From: Citrifermentans bremense R1
Lineage (GTDB): Bacteria; Desulfobacterota; Desulfuromonadia; Geobacterales; Geobacteraceae
Reading direction: 5' to 3'
Assembly: GCF_000426865.1 (NCBI RefSeq)
Contig: NZ_AUGE01000014.1
Span: 46,529 to 110,528, forward strand
DNA: 64,000 nt
Positions 9,069 to 18,620 of the stretch are shown here, one piece after another (position 1 is the first letter of the stretch; each line of letters starts with the position of its first letter). The notes beneath the pieces are model-generated. The model was not told where the DNA came from. It did no database searches and saw only the letters and a program-made list of their open reading frames with translations. Both the position numbers and the translations under genes were made by a program.

Positions 9069-10277
9069 TTATCCCTGCACCTGCAGCATGTGGCGGAGTT
9101 TCTTGCCGTTTGTCACCGCTAGCCTGATCACGCCGCAGATGGCGTCGATCGCTGCCGGCCCCACAGAGGTGCCATTGGGAAGCGACATCACCCGGTCGGC
9201 AAGCCTTTCCGTGTTGGGAAGTAGCAGCCCCGCATGGGGGAAATAGGAGCAGTAAGGCTCCATCTGGTGGCAGCCCGGGTAGAAGTAGCGCCGCGCCAGA
9301 ACGTTCTCCTTGTGCAGCACGTCCACCAGCTGGTCCCGGCTCACCCCCGCTAGGTCCTCGTCAATCTCCGCCACTATGTACTGGTAGTTGCATTTCTCGG
9401 CGCCGTCGTAGTCGATCAGACGCACGCCCCTAAGGCCGGCGAGCCTCTCACGGTAAAGCTCGTAATTGCGACGGTTCACGTCGATGAAACCCTCCAGCCC
9501 TTCCAGCGAGGTGAGCCCCATGGCGGCAGACATCTCACTCATCTTGCCGTTGGTCCCGATGTAGTCCACGTTATCATAGCCGGCGAATCCGAAGTTTTTC
9601 ATGCGGCGGATCTTGACCGCGAGGTCGTCGTCGTTGGTGGCCACTGCTCCGCCCTCGAAGGTATTGAAGAACTTGGTGGCGTGAAAACTGAAGACTTCGG
9701 CGTCGCCGAAGCTACCGATCATCTGACCTTTGTGGGAACAGGCGAAGGCATGGGCGGCGTCGAAGATAAGCTTCAGGCCGCGCCGGTTTGCTATCGCCGT
9801 CAGCTCCTCGATCGCGCACGGCCTTCCCCAAACGTGGACCGCGAGGATCCCGGTGGTGCGTGGGGTGATCATTTTTTCCACGCAGAGGGGATCGAGGTTG
9901 TGCGTAGTCGGGTCTATGTCGCAAAAGACCGGGGTGATCTGCTGCCACTGCAGGGAGTGCGGTGTGGCAACGAAGGTGAAAGAGGGAACTATCACCTCGC
10001 CCGTCATCCCCACCCCGCGGATCGCTATCTCCAAGGCGACGGTTGCGTTGCACATGGCGATGCAGTGCTTGACGCCGATGTATTCCGCCATCCTTTTCTC
10101 GAACTCCTGGACGTACTTGCCGTTGTTGGTGAACCAGCGCCTCTCCAGGATGTCGTTGACCCGCGCCAGGAAGTCCTCGCTATTGCCGACGTTGGGACGG
10201 CCGACCACCTGCGCTTCGTTGAAAATAGGCTTGCCGGTGAATATCCCCAGCTCGTCTACAGTGTTCTTAGCTTTCAT
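9069..10277 (-). CDS. DegT/DnrJ/EryC1/StrS-family sugar aminotransferase
   Basis: PLP-dependent aminotransferase acting on a nucleotide-linked keto-sugar (402 aa). Features include RRWFTNNGKYVQEFE, the PLP aspartate region LKLIFDAAHAFACS, and the Schiff-base lysine in FSFHATKFFNTFEGG followed by GAVATND. It overlaps the acyltransferase gene by 11 bp. That pairing is typical for making N-acylated amino-dideoxy sugars (compare VioA/VioB), so a dTDP- or UDP-4-amino sugar product is a reasonable inference. The dehydratase for the keto-sugar is not in this window. Confidence 0.87.
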   Translation of the reverse strand: MKAKNTVDELGIFTGKPIFNEAQVVGRPNVGNSEDFLARVNDILERRWFTNNGKYVQEFEKRMAEYIGVKHCIAMCNATVALEIAIRGVGMTGEVIVPSFTFVATPHSLQWQQITPVFCDIDPTTHNLDPLCVEKMITPRTTGILAVHVWGRPCAIEELTAIANRRGLKLIFDAAHAFACSHKGQMIGSFGDAEVFSFHATKFFNTFEGGAVATNDDDLAVKIRRMKNFGFAGYDNVDYIGTNGKMSEMSAAMGLTSLEGLEGFIDVNRRNYELYRERLAGLRGVRLIDYDGAEKCNYQYIVAEIDEDLAGVSRDQLVDVLHKENVLARRYFYPGCHQMEPYCSYFPHAGLLLPNTERLADRVMSLPNGTSVGPAAIDAICGVIRLAVTNGKKLRHMLQVQG

Positions 10278-10917
10278 CCGTCAACCTCTTCATCACCCGG
10301 GCCGGCACGCCGTAGGCAAGCACGCCGCCAGGAACATCTTCAACCACGACGGAACCTGCACCGATCATGGAGCCCGCGCCGATCGTCAGGCCATCCGCAA
10401 CACTCGATCCGATCCCCACCCATGTCCCCCTGCCGACGCGGACCCTCCCGGCCAGGCGCACGCCCGGGCAGATGTGCGCGCCGTCGGCGATCAAGCACTC
10501 GTGGTCCACGCTGGCACAGGTGTTGACTATCACGTTTTCGCCGATAACCGCACCGGGATTGATCACCGCCCCGGCGACGACGACCGTCCCTGCGCCTACC
10601 AGGGCGTCAGCGGCGACCGTGGCGCTCGGGTGTATCGCCTTCCCCAGCGCATACCCATAGCCGCGAGCCACCTCCGCCAGCCTAAGCCGCGCCTCGCAAT
10701 TGCCGAAACCGAAAACCAGGTGCTCCACCCCTTCGCGCCTCAACTCCAGGAGAACCTCACGTCTTCCAAAAACCGGGAATCCGCAAAACGTCCTTCCAGG
10801 CAGTTCCGGGTTATAGTCGTCCAGGAAGCCGACTATTTCGTACTCCCTGCCGAGCGTCAGGGCATCGGCTACGACCATGGCGTGGCCAGAGGCTCCCCAA
10901 ATGATGATTTTTTTCAT
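10267..10917 (-). CDS. NeuD/PglD-family sugar O/N-acyltransferase
   Basis: Left-handed beta-helix acyltransferase, about 216 aa from the ATG at 10917 (MKKIIIWGASGHAMVVADAL). The N-terminal part is the Rossmann-like PglD N-domain. The C-terminal part carries hexapeptide repeats (AVINPGAVIGENVIVNTC, ICPGVRLAGRVRVG, IGAGSMIGAGSVV). A catalytic-type His is present in SVDHECLIADGAHI. It is coupled to the aminotransferase by overlap and probably acetylates its amino sugar. The start is chosen because GGAAG precedes it and the upstream 14 residues do not fit the family. Confidence 0.86.
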   Translation of the reverse strand: MKKIIIWGASGHAMVVADALTLGREYEIVGFLDDYNPELPGRTFCGFPVFGRREVLLELRREGVEHLVFGFGNCEARLRLAEVARGYGYALGKAIHPSATVAADALVGAGTVVVAGAVINPGAVIGENVIVNTCASVDHECLIADGAHICPGVRLAGRVRVGRGTWVGIGSSVADGLTIGAGSMIGAGSVVVEDVPGGVLAYGVPARVMKRLTDES

Positions 10918-10992
10918 AGCGGTCCACTTCCTGCCGTTTTTCCATCCTGTGAGAGCCACTGAGATTATCGTTTTCTCAAGACGTGCCTTTTT

Positions 10993-11943
10993 CTACCTCA
11001 GCCCTCGAATGCGCGCGCGGCAAGAAAACTTCCAAAACGGGTTCAGCAGCTTGTACAGGGGGATCTGCAAAAAGAACTTCCCCTGCGGCAGGCGGCGCGA
11101 GATCCTCGCCAGAGCAGCTTCCCTGCTGATGAGCCTGCTTTTGTACCCCTTCCATATGCGGTACAGCTGGTTGTACGCCAGGAACCGTCCCGCCGGTGTA
11201 CTCGCAGATAGCTGCGCCTGCGGGCCATATTCGTCCAGCAGGGCGAGCATCTCCTCGACGTGCACCAAGTTCCGCACGTTCTTCCGCGTCTGCTGCTCGC
11301 CGTGCACCCGGAAGGAAGCCAAAGGCTCGTCCAGATAGGCGAGGCTCCCCTGGGCCAGCAGGTGGAACCACATCTCCAGGTCCACCAGTTGGTTGTACCT
11401 GCTGTTGAACCCCCGCGCCCCCTGGCTTTTCCTGAACATTGCCACGGAGGGCTCACCAATCAGGTTCTTCTGGGTGTACAGGCAAAGGTTCATCATCTCG
11501 GTGCCGCTTAGCTCCAGATGCGCCGGCAGGGAACTGAGCACCTTGATCACCTGGGAGTGCTCGTCGATGATGTTCCGTGCGCTCGCCACCAGCGACACGG
11601 CGGGGTGACGGTCTAGGACCTGCACCATCTTATGCAACGCTTCGGGCGAACAGTGGAGGTCGTCGCAGAGCAGGAACTTGATGTAATCCCCGCGCGCAGC
11701 ATTCAGGCAGGTGTTCCAGTTCTGCACCATGCCGAGATTTTCCTGGTGCACCCAGGTGATGATGCGCGCATCCTGTGCCGCGTACTGCGCTGCAATCCGG
11801 CTGCTTTGGTCGCTGGAGCAGTCGTCGAGGATCAGGAGCTCGTAGTCGGTGAAGCTCTGTGCCAGCACGGACTCGATCGCTTCGGCCAGAAAGGCCGCGC
11901 AATTGTAGGACGGTATACAGACGGTGACCCGCGGCGGACTCAT
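10993..11943 (-). CDS. Glycosyltransferase family 2
   Basis: GT-A glycosyltransferase of 316 aa. It has VTVCIPSYNCAAFLAEAIESVLAQSFTDYELLILDDCSSD at its N-terminus (split here into the P-loop-like strand and the DDxS motif) and FLLCDDLHCSP as the DxD-equivalent region. The C-terminus is basic (RARIRGLR), as in membrane-associated GT2 enzymes. The ATG overlaps the stop of the previous GT2 by 4 bp. Acceptor unknown. Confidence 0.87.
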   Translation of the reverse strand: MSPPRVTVCIPSYNCAAFLAEAIESVLAQSFTDYELLILDDCSSDQSSRIAAQYAAQDARIITWVHQENLGMVQNWNTCLNAARGDYIKFLLCDDLHCSPEALHKMVQVLDRHPAVSLVASARNIIDEHSQVIKVLSSLPAHLELSGTEMMNLCLYTQKNLIGEPSVAMFRKSQGARGFNSRYNQLVDLEMWFHLLAQGSLAYLDEPLASFRVHGEQQTRKNVRNLVHVEEMLALLDEYGPQAQLSASTPAGRFLAYNQLYRIWKGYKSRLISREAALARISRRLPQGKFFLQIPLYKLLNPFWKFSCRARIRGLR

Positions 11944-12878
11944 GAGCCGGCTCTTCCCGTCCTGCTCACAATCTCGGCATCTCCAATTTTCAGGTGGCCG
12001 ACCACCTCTTTTCGCAGCCTGCGCACCTCGCCCAGCAGCTGCAGTGCCCGGTAGAAGGCCTTGTAGTAGGTGAAATCGAGCCAGAGAAAGCTCACCGCCA
12101 GCCGCAGCAGGACGTGCAGGCAGTGCCTGAAGAGAAAGGGGCCATCGGTCAGGTTTATCCAGTGAAAGAGAAAGCGGTTACGGAAGTACACGGTCCTTTT
12201 CACGTTTTTCTTGGTTTTGCCGATGGTAGCGCTCGAATAGTGCCAGACGGTGGTTGCAGGATCGTAGAGACTTTTCCACCCCCGCTTCCAGGCCCGGTAG
12301 GAGAGGTCCACGTCCTCGAAAAGGTACGGGGAGTAGATCTCGGCGTAACCTCCCAGCGTCCGGAACATCTCCATGCGGTACGCGACGCAGGCCCCCACCG
12401 CGTACATGTTCTCCCGGACGGGGTGGGTTTCCCCTATCGGCGCGAAGCCCCCTTTGAGGAAACCCTTGCCGTACAGGCCGACGACCACCCCCTGGTTCCG
12501 CCCTTCGCGCTCGGCCAATATCGTGGGAGTGACGGCAAAAACATCGGCGTCGTCGAAGTGCTTCAGCAAGGGGGCGATGAAGTCGACACTCACCTCGACA
12601 TCGCTGTTTATGCAAAATGCCACGGGATGCCTGACGGCGGCCATGCCGACGTTGCAGGTCTTGGAAAAACCGGCGTTGACGGCATTGACGATCAGTTTCG
12701 CCATCGGGAATGCGTCGCGTATAAATGCGCAACTGCCGTCCGTGCTGCAATCGTCGACGATGATCAACTCGGACTCCCCCCCCCAATGCTCCATTGCTGC
12801 CACGATGGAGGGGAGGTTGGCCCGTAGCAGGCTTTCACCGTTGTAATTCGGGATTACTATGCTGATCGCTGAAACCAT
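11940..12878 (-). CDS. Glycosyltransferase family 2 (rhamnosyltransferase-like)
   Basis: A 312-aa GT2 related in layout to WbbL-type rhamnosyltransferases. It has ISIVIPNYNGESLLRANLPSI, IIVDDCSTDGS, the long-range motif NAGFSKTCNVGMAA, FCINSDVEV (DxD), and YLFEDVDLSYRAWKRGWK with the ED acidic pair. The C-terminus has a hydrophobic segment. AAGGAAA precedes the ATG. It is coupled to the next GT2 by ATGA. Confidence 0.86.
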   Translation of the reverse strand: MVSAISIVIPNYNGESLLRANLPSIVAAMEHWGGESELIIVDDCSTDGSCAFIRDAFPMAKLIVNAVNAGFSKTCNVGMAAVRHPVAFCINSDVEVSVDFIAPLLKHFDDADVFAVTPTILAEREGRNQGVVVGLYGKGFLKGGFAPIGETHPVRENMYAVGACVAYRMEMFRTLGGYAEIYSPYLFEDVDLSYRAWKRGWKSLYDPATTVWHYSSATIGKTKKNVKRTVYFRNRFLFHWINLTDGPFLFRHCLHVLLRLAVSFLWLDFTYYKAFYRALQLLGEVRRLRKEVVGHLKIGDAEIVSRTGRAGS

Positions 12879-12958
12879 GTTTTCCTTAACGGGTGACTAA
12901 AAAGGATTTGGGCATGCTTTCGCTGCACCGAAAGATGAGCGCTCAGGCCGTGGCAACG

Positions 12959-13001
12959 GCTGCTCTCCTGCCGATGCAGTCGGCTTCGTCAGGAGAGCAG
13001 C
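12959..13001. repeat. Perfect 12-bp inverted repeat at the waaC stop
   Basis: Arms gctgctctcctg (12959-12970) and caggagagcagc (12990-13001) with a 19-nt loop. The right arm includes the waaC stop codon. On the transcribed strand it could form an RNA hairpin, but no T-run follows. Confidence 0.55.
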
Positions 13002-14029
13002 CTGACGATCCCGGCAAGCACCGCCTCCACCTTGATGGAATCGCTGCACTGGGTGTCCTTGTCGCACTTGGTCCGGAAACATTTGGTGCAGTGCATGGGC
13101 GACTGCAGCACCACGTGCCGCTCCCCGAGAGGGCCGCTTCTTTTGCCGTCGCTCGCCCGGTAAAAGGAGACGGTGGGGGTCCCTACTGCGGCCGCCAGGT
13201 GCACCGGTCCGGTATCGCCCCCGACCACCAGGTCGACCTTCTTCAAGAGAGCGGTGAGCCCCTTAAGCGAGTAGCGGTCGAGAACCCTGCTCCCGGCCCC
13301 TATTTCCGCGGCGATCCCGGCCACAGCGGCGCGCTCCCCTTCATTGCCCCAGGGGAACAGAATGGAGGCGTCCGGGAACTGCTCCAATACCTCCCGCCCG
13401 AGGGCTACCCAGCTCTTCTTGCTCCAGAACTTGGTCTGCCAGGTGGTGCCGTACTGGAACAGGAACACCAGCCCGTCGGAGAGGGTCGCCAGGAGCGCTT
13501 CAGCGTTGGCGTCGTCCTCGGCCGAGGTGGCGATGCTCGACCGGAGCGTCATCTGGCTGAAATCCTTGCCGAAAGGGACGGAGACCAGGCGCAGGCATTT
13601 CTGGGTGACGTGGTAGTCCTGACGCCGCATCGGTATTCTGCGGGTGGTAAAGAGGGAATTCACCGACTCCTGCAGTTCGGGTGAATCGAACCCGATCCGG
13701 TCAGCCGCCCCAGAGAGCCAGCAGATCAGGCCGCTCTTCAGGTTCCCCTGGATGTCGAAGACGAAGGCGTATTCGCGCTCCCGCAGTGCCTCCTTCAACC
13801 GGGCCACCTCGCTCCAGTGGGCGGGGAGAAAGGGGCGCTTGCGCCACGCCTTGGTCCGCACCGTGTGCAGCTGGGCTATGAGCGGGTTTCCTTCCAAAAG
13901 TTCCCGGAACGGCTCTTCCACCACCCAGTCGATCTCGATGCCGGGGGAGGCCTGCCTCAGGTAGTCAAGAACCGGCAGGGCGCTGATGATGTCGCCAAGC
14001 GCCGACGCCTTGATGATCAGTACACGCAT
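12989..14029 (-). CDS. waaC: LPS heptosyltransferase I-like GT9 (WaaC-type)
   Basis: Adds the first heptose to Kdo2-lipid A, by family resemblance. The N-terminus MRVLIIKASALGDIISALPVL and IDWVVEEPFRELLEGNPL are typical of WaaC. LFQYGTTWQTKFWSKKSWVALG and VGGDTGPVHLAAAVGTPTVSFY form the donor-binding C-domain. Length is 346 aa, near the WaaC norm. Among the three GT9 genes this one fits heptosyltransferase I best. GAGAAAGAGAAGAG precedes the start. Confidence 0.82.
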   Translation of the reverse strand: MRVLIIKASALGDIISALPVLDYLRQASPGIEIDWVVEEPFRELLEGNPLIAQLHTVRTKAWRKRPFLPAHWSEVARLKEALREREYAFVFDIQGNLKSGLICWLSGAADRIGFDSPELQESVNSLFTTRRIPMRRQDYHVTQKCLRLVSVPFGKDFSQMTLRSSIATSAEDDANAEALLATLSDGLVFLFQYGTTWQTKFWSKKSWVALGREVLEQFPDASILFPWGNEGERAAVAGIAAEIGAGSRVLDRYSLKGLTALLKKVDLVVGGDTGPVHLAAAVGTPTVSFYRASDGKRSGPLGERHVVLQSPMHCTKCFRTKCDKDTQCSDSIKVEAVLAGIVRLLS

Positions 14030-14060
14030 AAACTCTTCTCTTTCTCTTCAGGTTACTCGG

Positions 14061-14876
14061 TTATCCCGCCTGTCCGCCGAGCCCGCCGCGGCTTTTGCGC
14101 TGGATTTCGTAAAGCTTCATGTACTTCATGAAGGTCCCCAGCGCGCCCATGGCCGAGATGACGAACCCATGCACCCCCTCGAGGAACCCCAGCCGTATCA
14201 GGTAACGGGTCAGGAAGGTCGCCACGGGGCGGACGGTCACGTGATGCCAGCTGGTTCTTCTGCCGCGGGCGAAGTAATCGGCTGCCGAAAGGTCGGAGTA
14301 GCGCGCGGTGCGCAGGAAGTAGGTGTAGAGGTCCAGGTCCTGCTCGTGCAGTATCTCGCCGGCGAGCTTGCCGGTCGCGCCTTGCGTGATGAACCGCTCG
14401 TGCACGTTGCCGTCGCTCCATCTCCCGTTGACCCGGCAGTAAAGCCTCGGCTTGTAGTCCGGGTAGAGGGAGGCGTGCTTGATCCACTTCCCCCAAAAGC
14501 GCGTCTTGCGCTTGAACTCGAAACAGCCGTAGCGGGCCAGGTCCTCTTCTTTCAGGGCCAGTATCGCGTCCCGCATCTGGTCCGAAACCCTCTCGTCGGC
14601 GTCGAGTTCCAGCACCCAGTCGTTTCGCACCAGCGACATGGCGTAGCTCTTCTGGTCCTTGAATCCCGTGAAGCGGTGCTGATGCAACGTTACGCCATGG
14701 GAGCGGCAGATATCGGGGGTGCTGTCCGTGCTGAAATCGTCGACGACCACTATCTCGTCCAGAAAGGAAAGCGAGGCAAGGCAGGCCCCAATTTTCGCCT
14801 CCTCGTTTTTGGTGATGACGAAGGCAGAGATGGGGACCCTTTTGCCGGACTGGACCATAGCGTTACCTGATGACAC
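14061..14876 (-). CDS. LPS core glycosyltransferase, WaaE/KdtX-like GT2
   Basis: A 271-aa GT2 of the family that adds beta-1,4-glucose to core heptose I. It has ISAFVITKNEEAKIGACLASL, EIVVVDDFSTDST, FTGFKDQKSYAMSLVRNDWV and the DxD motif ELDADERVS, all close to WaaE. A GTG at 14876 with GAGG seven bases upstream is taken as the start; an ATG at 14858 is a possible alternative. It lies between waaC and another GT9, which fits core assembly. Confidence 0.82.
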   Translation of the reverse strand: MSSGNAMVQSGKRVPISAFVITKNEEAKIGACLASLSFLDEIVVVDDFSTDSTPDICRSHGVTLHQHRFTGFKDQKSYAMSLVRNDWVLELDADERVSDQMRDAILALKEEDLARYGCFEFKRKTRFWGKWIKHASLYPDYKPRLYCRVNGRWSDGNVHERFITQGATGKLAGEILHEQDLDLYTYFLRTARYSDLSAADYFARGRRTSWHHVTVRPVATFLTRYLIRLGFLEGVHGFVISAMGALGTFMKYMKLYEIQRKSRGGLGGQAG

Positions 14877-14924
14877 TGAAATACCTCGTAGATGTTTCCC
14901 GCAAGAGCGAGCTCTCAGCGCCCG

Positions 14925-16007
14925 CTAGCGCCCTTCCCACAAAACAGCGACCTCGCCCATCACTTCATCGACGGTGATCGCCTCTACGCACTCCGGCTTC
15001 ATCCTTGCCGAGGGCTTGCATTCTTCGAAGAACTTCTGCCGGCAAGGGCTGCAGGGGTACTTGCGGTAGATCACCCTGCAACGGGCTCCCCAGGGGCCGA
15101 ACTTCACCGGCGACTGGGGCCCGAAAAGCGCCACCAGCGGCACCTGGAGCGACGCCCCCAGGTGCATGATGCCGCTGTCGTTGCACACAAGCATGTTGCA
15201 GCGCGACAAGATGGCCATGGTTTGGCGCAGCGTAGTGGCGCCTACGGCCTCCAGCGGCGTTACCGGGAGCGCCGCCCGGATCGGGACCAGCGCCTCGCGG
15301 TCTCTTGGCCCCCCAAGAAAAAGTATGCGGGCGCCGTAACGCTCCTGGAGGAGCCGCGCCAGTTCGATGAAGTTGTCGAGATGCCATCCGCGGGTCTCGT
15401 TGGCGGCAAAGGGGTGTATGGCGATAACCTTCTCGCCCGGGTCGACACCTCTCTCCTTGAAGAAGCCGTCGGCGAACGCCTGCTCCTCGTGGGAGAGCCA
15501 GGCTTCCAGGTAGTCGTCGGTTACCGGCACCCCGTCCGCGCGAAGAACGTCGAGAAAGTTTTGCACCTCATGCTGGCCGTGGTTGTACGGCACCCCCTTG
15601 GTGAGCAAGAAGCGGCGCCCCTCGGTAGAGAAACCCACCCTGGAGCGCGCGCCGGAAAGAAGCCCGATCACCGCGCTGCCGAACGAGCGTTTCAGCACGT
15701 AGACCTTGTCAAAACGACGGGACCGCAGTTGCCGGATAAAACCCAGCTTGTCCCCCATGGTCTTGTGGGTGGAGCGGCTGTCCGCATGTATGGTCGGGGG
15801 ATCCCAGAAGATCAATTCGTCGACGTACGGTATCCCGTCGGCCACCTCGGCCGACCCCGGGGCCAGCACCCAGGCGATATGGGCGTCCGGCTCCGCCTTT
15901 CTGAGATTCCTCAGGAAAGGTATGGTGAGGATGGTGTCCCCGATGAACCGGTAGCGCAGCACCAAGATCCTTTTGCCGCCGCGCCTTTCACTCTGTGAGG
16001 CAAACAT
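14925..16007 (-). CDS. Glycosyltransferase family 9, heptosyltransferase II-like
   Basis: GT9 enzyme of 360 aa with ILVLRYRFIGDTILTIPFLRNL, VGFSTEGRRFLLT, the ADP-heptose-binding IHPFAANETRGWHLDNF and CNDSGIMHLGASLQVPLVALFG. A cysteine-containing tail (YPCSPCRQKFFEECKP) is the kind seen in many Geobacter GT9 proteins. The ATG at 16007 has AAGGAG at the correct distance; a TTG one codon upstream is possible. It probably extends the inner core, but WaaF identity is not certain. Confidence 0.82.
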   Translation of the reverse strand: MFASQSERRGGKRILVLRYRFIGDTILTIPFLRNLRKAEPDAHIAWVLAPGSAEVADGIPYVDELIFWDPPTIHADSRSTHKTMGDKLGFIRQLRSRRFDKVYVLKRSFGSAVIGLLSGARSRVGFSTEGRRFLLTKGVPYNHGQHEVQNFLDVLRADGVPVTDDYLEAWLSHEEQAFADGFFKERGVDPGEKVIAIHPFAANETRGWHLDNFIELARLLQERYGARILFLGGPRDREALVPIRAALPVTPLEAVGATTLRQTMAILSRCNMLVCNDSGIMHLGASLQVPLVALFGPQSPVKFGPWGARCRVIYRKYPCSPCRQKFFEECKPSARMKPECVEAITVDEVMGEVAVLWEGR

Positions 16008-16127
16008 CAACGCTCCTTATCCACCGCGCACGCCTCGCCGCTGCCGGCGGGTGCCCCGTTGTCTTCTTCATCGATAGCTCCGGCAGGTCGGCAGGCTGGG
16101 CAGATCACGATCCGCAGCCAATCGCAG

Positions 16128-17207
16128 CTAAGCGGCACAGATCCTCTCCAGCATCTCTTGCAAAAGCGTTGCATCGAGAAGCTCCAGATCGAGCCGCGCG
16201 ACGTAGACGGTCCCCAGTTGGTCCATGAAGGGGGCGAGCTTCACCGCGTCCTTCTCCGTCGTCACCATGAAAGCCGACCTCGACGCCTTCTTCAGGCGCA
16301 AAACGGCCGCAATTTCGGCGTCACCATAGCAGATGTGGTCCGAAAAAGCGAGGGTGGTCACCAGTTGCACCCCCTCCTTTTCCAGGCTGTCGAAGAACCC
16401 TGCCGGGTCGGCAATGCCGGCAAAGGCCATGCAGCGCTCCCCCTTCAGAGCGGAGAAAGCCAGCGGCTCCCCCCCTTGCAGAGGAGCGCAGCCGTTCAGC
16501 CGGTGCAGCGAGCGGCAAGAAGGCGTGGCGAGGTTCGCGAGCTGCGGGGCGCTCTCGGGCTGGCAGCGGGTAAAGAGGACCAGGTCGGCGCGCCCGATGG
16601 CACTCTTGGGTTCCCGCAGGTACCCGGCCGGAAGCACCCGGTCGTTGCCGAAGGGTCGCCTGCAGTCGAGAAGCAGCAGGTTCAGGTCGCGCTTGAGCTT
16701 CAGGTGCTGGAAGCCGTCGTCCAGGATGAAGACGTCCGGGTTCAGCTCCTTGAGCGCCAGAAGCCCCGCCCGGTAGCGGTCCGCCCCGGTCACCACCATG
16801 AGCCCCGGCACCTTGCGCGCCAAAAGGCAGGGCTCGTCCCCCGCCTCGATCGGCCCCACGAGGAGGTTATTGCCGTCGCTTACGATGCGCAGCTCTCCTT
16901 CCGCGCTCCCGCCGTAACCGCGCGAGAGAACGGCGACCCTCTTGCCGCGCCCGATGAGGTAGGAGGCGAGCCAGGCGACGGTCGGGGTCTTGCCGGTCCC
17001 CCCCAGGGTGACGTTCCCCACCGAGATGACCGGGCGCGGGAGCCGGTGCGACGGGATGAGGCCGGCCGCGTAGCCGAGCGCGCGGAGCCTCAACGCCAGG
17101 GCGTAGGGGAGCGAGGCCAAGCGCAGCCCGGCGAGAGCGAGCCGGTCCTTCCACCCGGCGCGCTTGCCGTCCATCAATTCCTTGAAATAGGATTCCAGAT
17201 CAGCCAC
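16128..17207 (-). CDS. lpxK: Tetraacyldisaccharide 4'-kinase LpxK
   Basis: Phosphorylates lipid A precursor at the 4' position, making lipid IVA. The 359-aa protein has the membrane-proximal helix [14 protein letters not shown], the P-loop [23 protein letters not shown], and [24 protein letters not shown]. The GTG at 17207 behind GGGGGAA overlaps the waaA stop by 8 bp, typical of coupled genes. The frame is open upstream inside waaA, but that part is out of context. Confidence 0.94.
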   Translation of the reverse strand: MADLESYFKELMDGKRAGWKDRLALAGLRLASLPYALALRLRALGYAAGLIPSHRLPRPVISVGNVTLGGTGKTPTVAWLASYLIGRGKRVAVLSRGYGGSAEGELRIVSDGNNLLVGPIEAGDEPCLLARKVPGLMVVTGADRYRAGLLALKELNPDVFILDDGFQHLKLKRDLNLLLLDCRRPFGNDRVLPAGYLREPKSAIGRADLVLFTRCQPESAPQLANLATPSCRSLHRLNGCAPLQGGEPLAFSALKGERCMAFAGIADPAGFFDSLEKEGVQLVTTLAFSDHICYGDAEIAAVLRLKKASRSAFMVTTEKDAVKLAPFMDQLGTVYVARLDLELLDATLLQEMLERICAA

Positions 17208-18501
17208 GGCTTCCCCCAAGGCTTGCCGCCATCGCGTCGAGGTGACGCGTGGTGGAGCCGGCGCTTTCGGCGAGGATCCCCGCGCCGTTGCGCCCCATCG
17301 TGTCCCGGCCGGCTGCGTCCCCGGAAAGAGATACCAGCTTCTCCCCCAGCTCGGCCGCTCCGGCGAGCTGAATGCCCGCTTCCTTGGCGAGGAAGGTGGC
17401 CGCAATCTCGCGGAAGTTCTCCATGTGCGGCCCGAAGAGGACCGGGATGCCGCAGGCCGCGGGCTCCAGCGGGTTGTGCCCTCCGGTAGGGACCAGCGAG
17501 CCCCCGACGAAAACGAGGTCCGAGGCGCCGTAAAGTCCCGCGAGTTCGCCGACCGTGTCCAGGATGAACACCTCCCCCGGCTGCTGGGGCGCGGGTTCCG
17601 CCTCCAGCTGCGAGCGGCGCCGGAAGCTGAAGCCGCTCTTTTTCACCTGTTCGGCGACGCCGGCGGCGCGCTCCGGGTGGCGCGGGGCGAGGACGAGGAA
17701 ACTCTCCGGCCGCGCCGACAAGAGCATGCGGTACGCCTCCAGGACCAAGCCCTCCTCCCCCTCGTGGGTGCTGGCGGCGGTGAAGACGAAAGCCCCTTCG
17801 GGGATGCCGTACTTCGCCTTGATCCAGGACACCTCTCCCGGGTGCTTCGGCCGCAGCGGGATGTCGTACTTCAGGTTCCCCGCGACGTGGACCGTCTCAG
17901 GCCTCGCCCCTATGGCCTCGATGCGGCTTGCGTCCTCGGCGCTTTGCATGCAGAGGGCGGATAGCCTTTGCAGCACGGGGCGGAAGAACCATGAGAAACG
18001 GAGGTAGCGCGAAAGGGAGCGGTCGGAGATGCGGCCGTTGGCGAGGAGCACCGGGATGCCGAGCTTCCCTGCCTCCTTGATGAAGTTGGGCCAGATCTCG
18101 GTCTCCATGATGACTACGAGGTCGGGGCTCACCTTTTTCAGGACAGCGCGGACGGCGAAGGGGTAATCGAAGGGGAAATAGATGCAGAGATCGGCGGAGT
18201 TGCTTTTGAGGGCGACGCCGCGGCCGGTCTCGGTGACGTTGGTGATCACGACCCGGTGCTCCGGGAAGCGCGAGCGGATCCCCTTGAGGAGCGGTTGGGC
18301 GGCGAGGGTCTCCCCCACCGAGACGGCGTGGACCAGGATGGTCCTCTTGCCTTTGAGCGGCTCCAGCTCGGCTTCGGGGATGACCCCGAAGCGCTCCATG
18401 AAGGCGGTGCGCCTCCCCCGGCTCAAGGAGCGGTAGGCATGGTAGGGGACCAGCAAAGGCAGAAGCAGCCAGAGCAGCAGGTTGTAAATGAAGTCGATCA
18501 T
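17200..18501 (-). CDS. waaA: 3-deoxy-D-manno-octulosonic acid transferase WaaA (KdtA)
   Basis: Transfers Kdo to lipid IVA. The 433-aa GT30 protein has an N-terminal membrane anchor ([20 protein letters not shown]), [23 protein letters not shown], the catalytic-region [16 protein letters not shown], and the C-terminal [34 protein letters not shown]. It is embedded between the lpxL-type acyltransferase and lpxK, as in related genomes. Confidence 0.95.
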   Translation of the reverse strand: MIDFIYNLLLWLLLPLLVPYHAYRSLSRGRRTAFMERFGVIPEAELEPLKGKRTILVHAVSVGETLAAQPLLKGIRSRFPEHRVVITNVTETGRGVALKSNSADLCIYFPFDYPFAVRAVLKKVSPDLVVIMETEIWPNFIKEAGKLGIPVLLANGRISDRSLSRYLRFSWFFRPVLQRLSALCMQSAEDASRIEAIGARPETVHVAGNLKYDIPLRPKHPGEVSWIKAKYGIPEGAFVFTAASTHEGEEGLVLEAYRMLLSARPESFLVLAPRHPERAAGVAEQVKKSGFSFRRRSQLEAEPAPQQPGEVFILDTVGELAGLYGASDLVFVGGSLVPTGGHNPLEPAACGIPVLFGPHMENFREIAATFLAKEAGIQLAGAAELGEKLVSLSGDAAGRDTMGRNGAGILAESAGSTTRHLDAMAASLGGSRG

Positions 18502-18580
18502 TGCAGCGAAACACCCTCTGGCATGCGGAGTTTTCTCCGCGCCTCAAAGCCTTGGCATCAAATTACAGTTCTATCCAGCG

Positions 18581-18612
18581 TCCCCTCCCACCCGCCCCAG
18601 AGGGCGAGGGGA
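18581..18612. repeat. REP-like GC-rich palindrome, copy A
   Basis: Imperfect palindrome with tcccctc / gagggga ends around a CCAGAGGG centre. It is the same element as 19665-19702 but in the opposite orientation. It lies between waaA and the acyltransferase gene. Confidence 0.65.
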
Positions 18613-18620
18613 GAAGTTTG

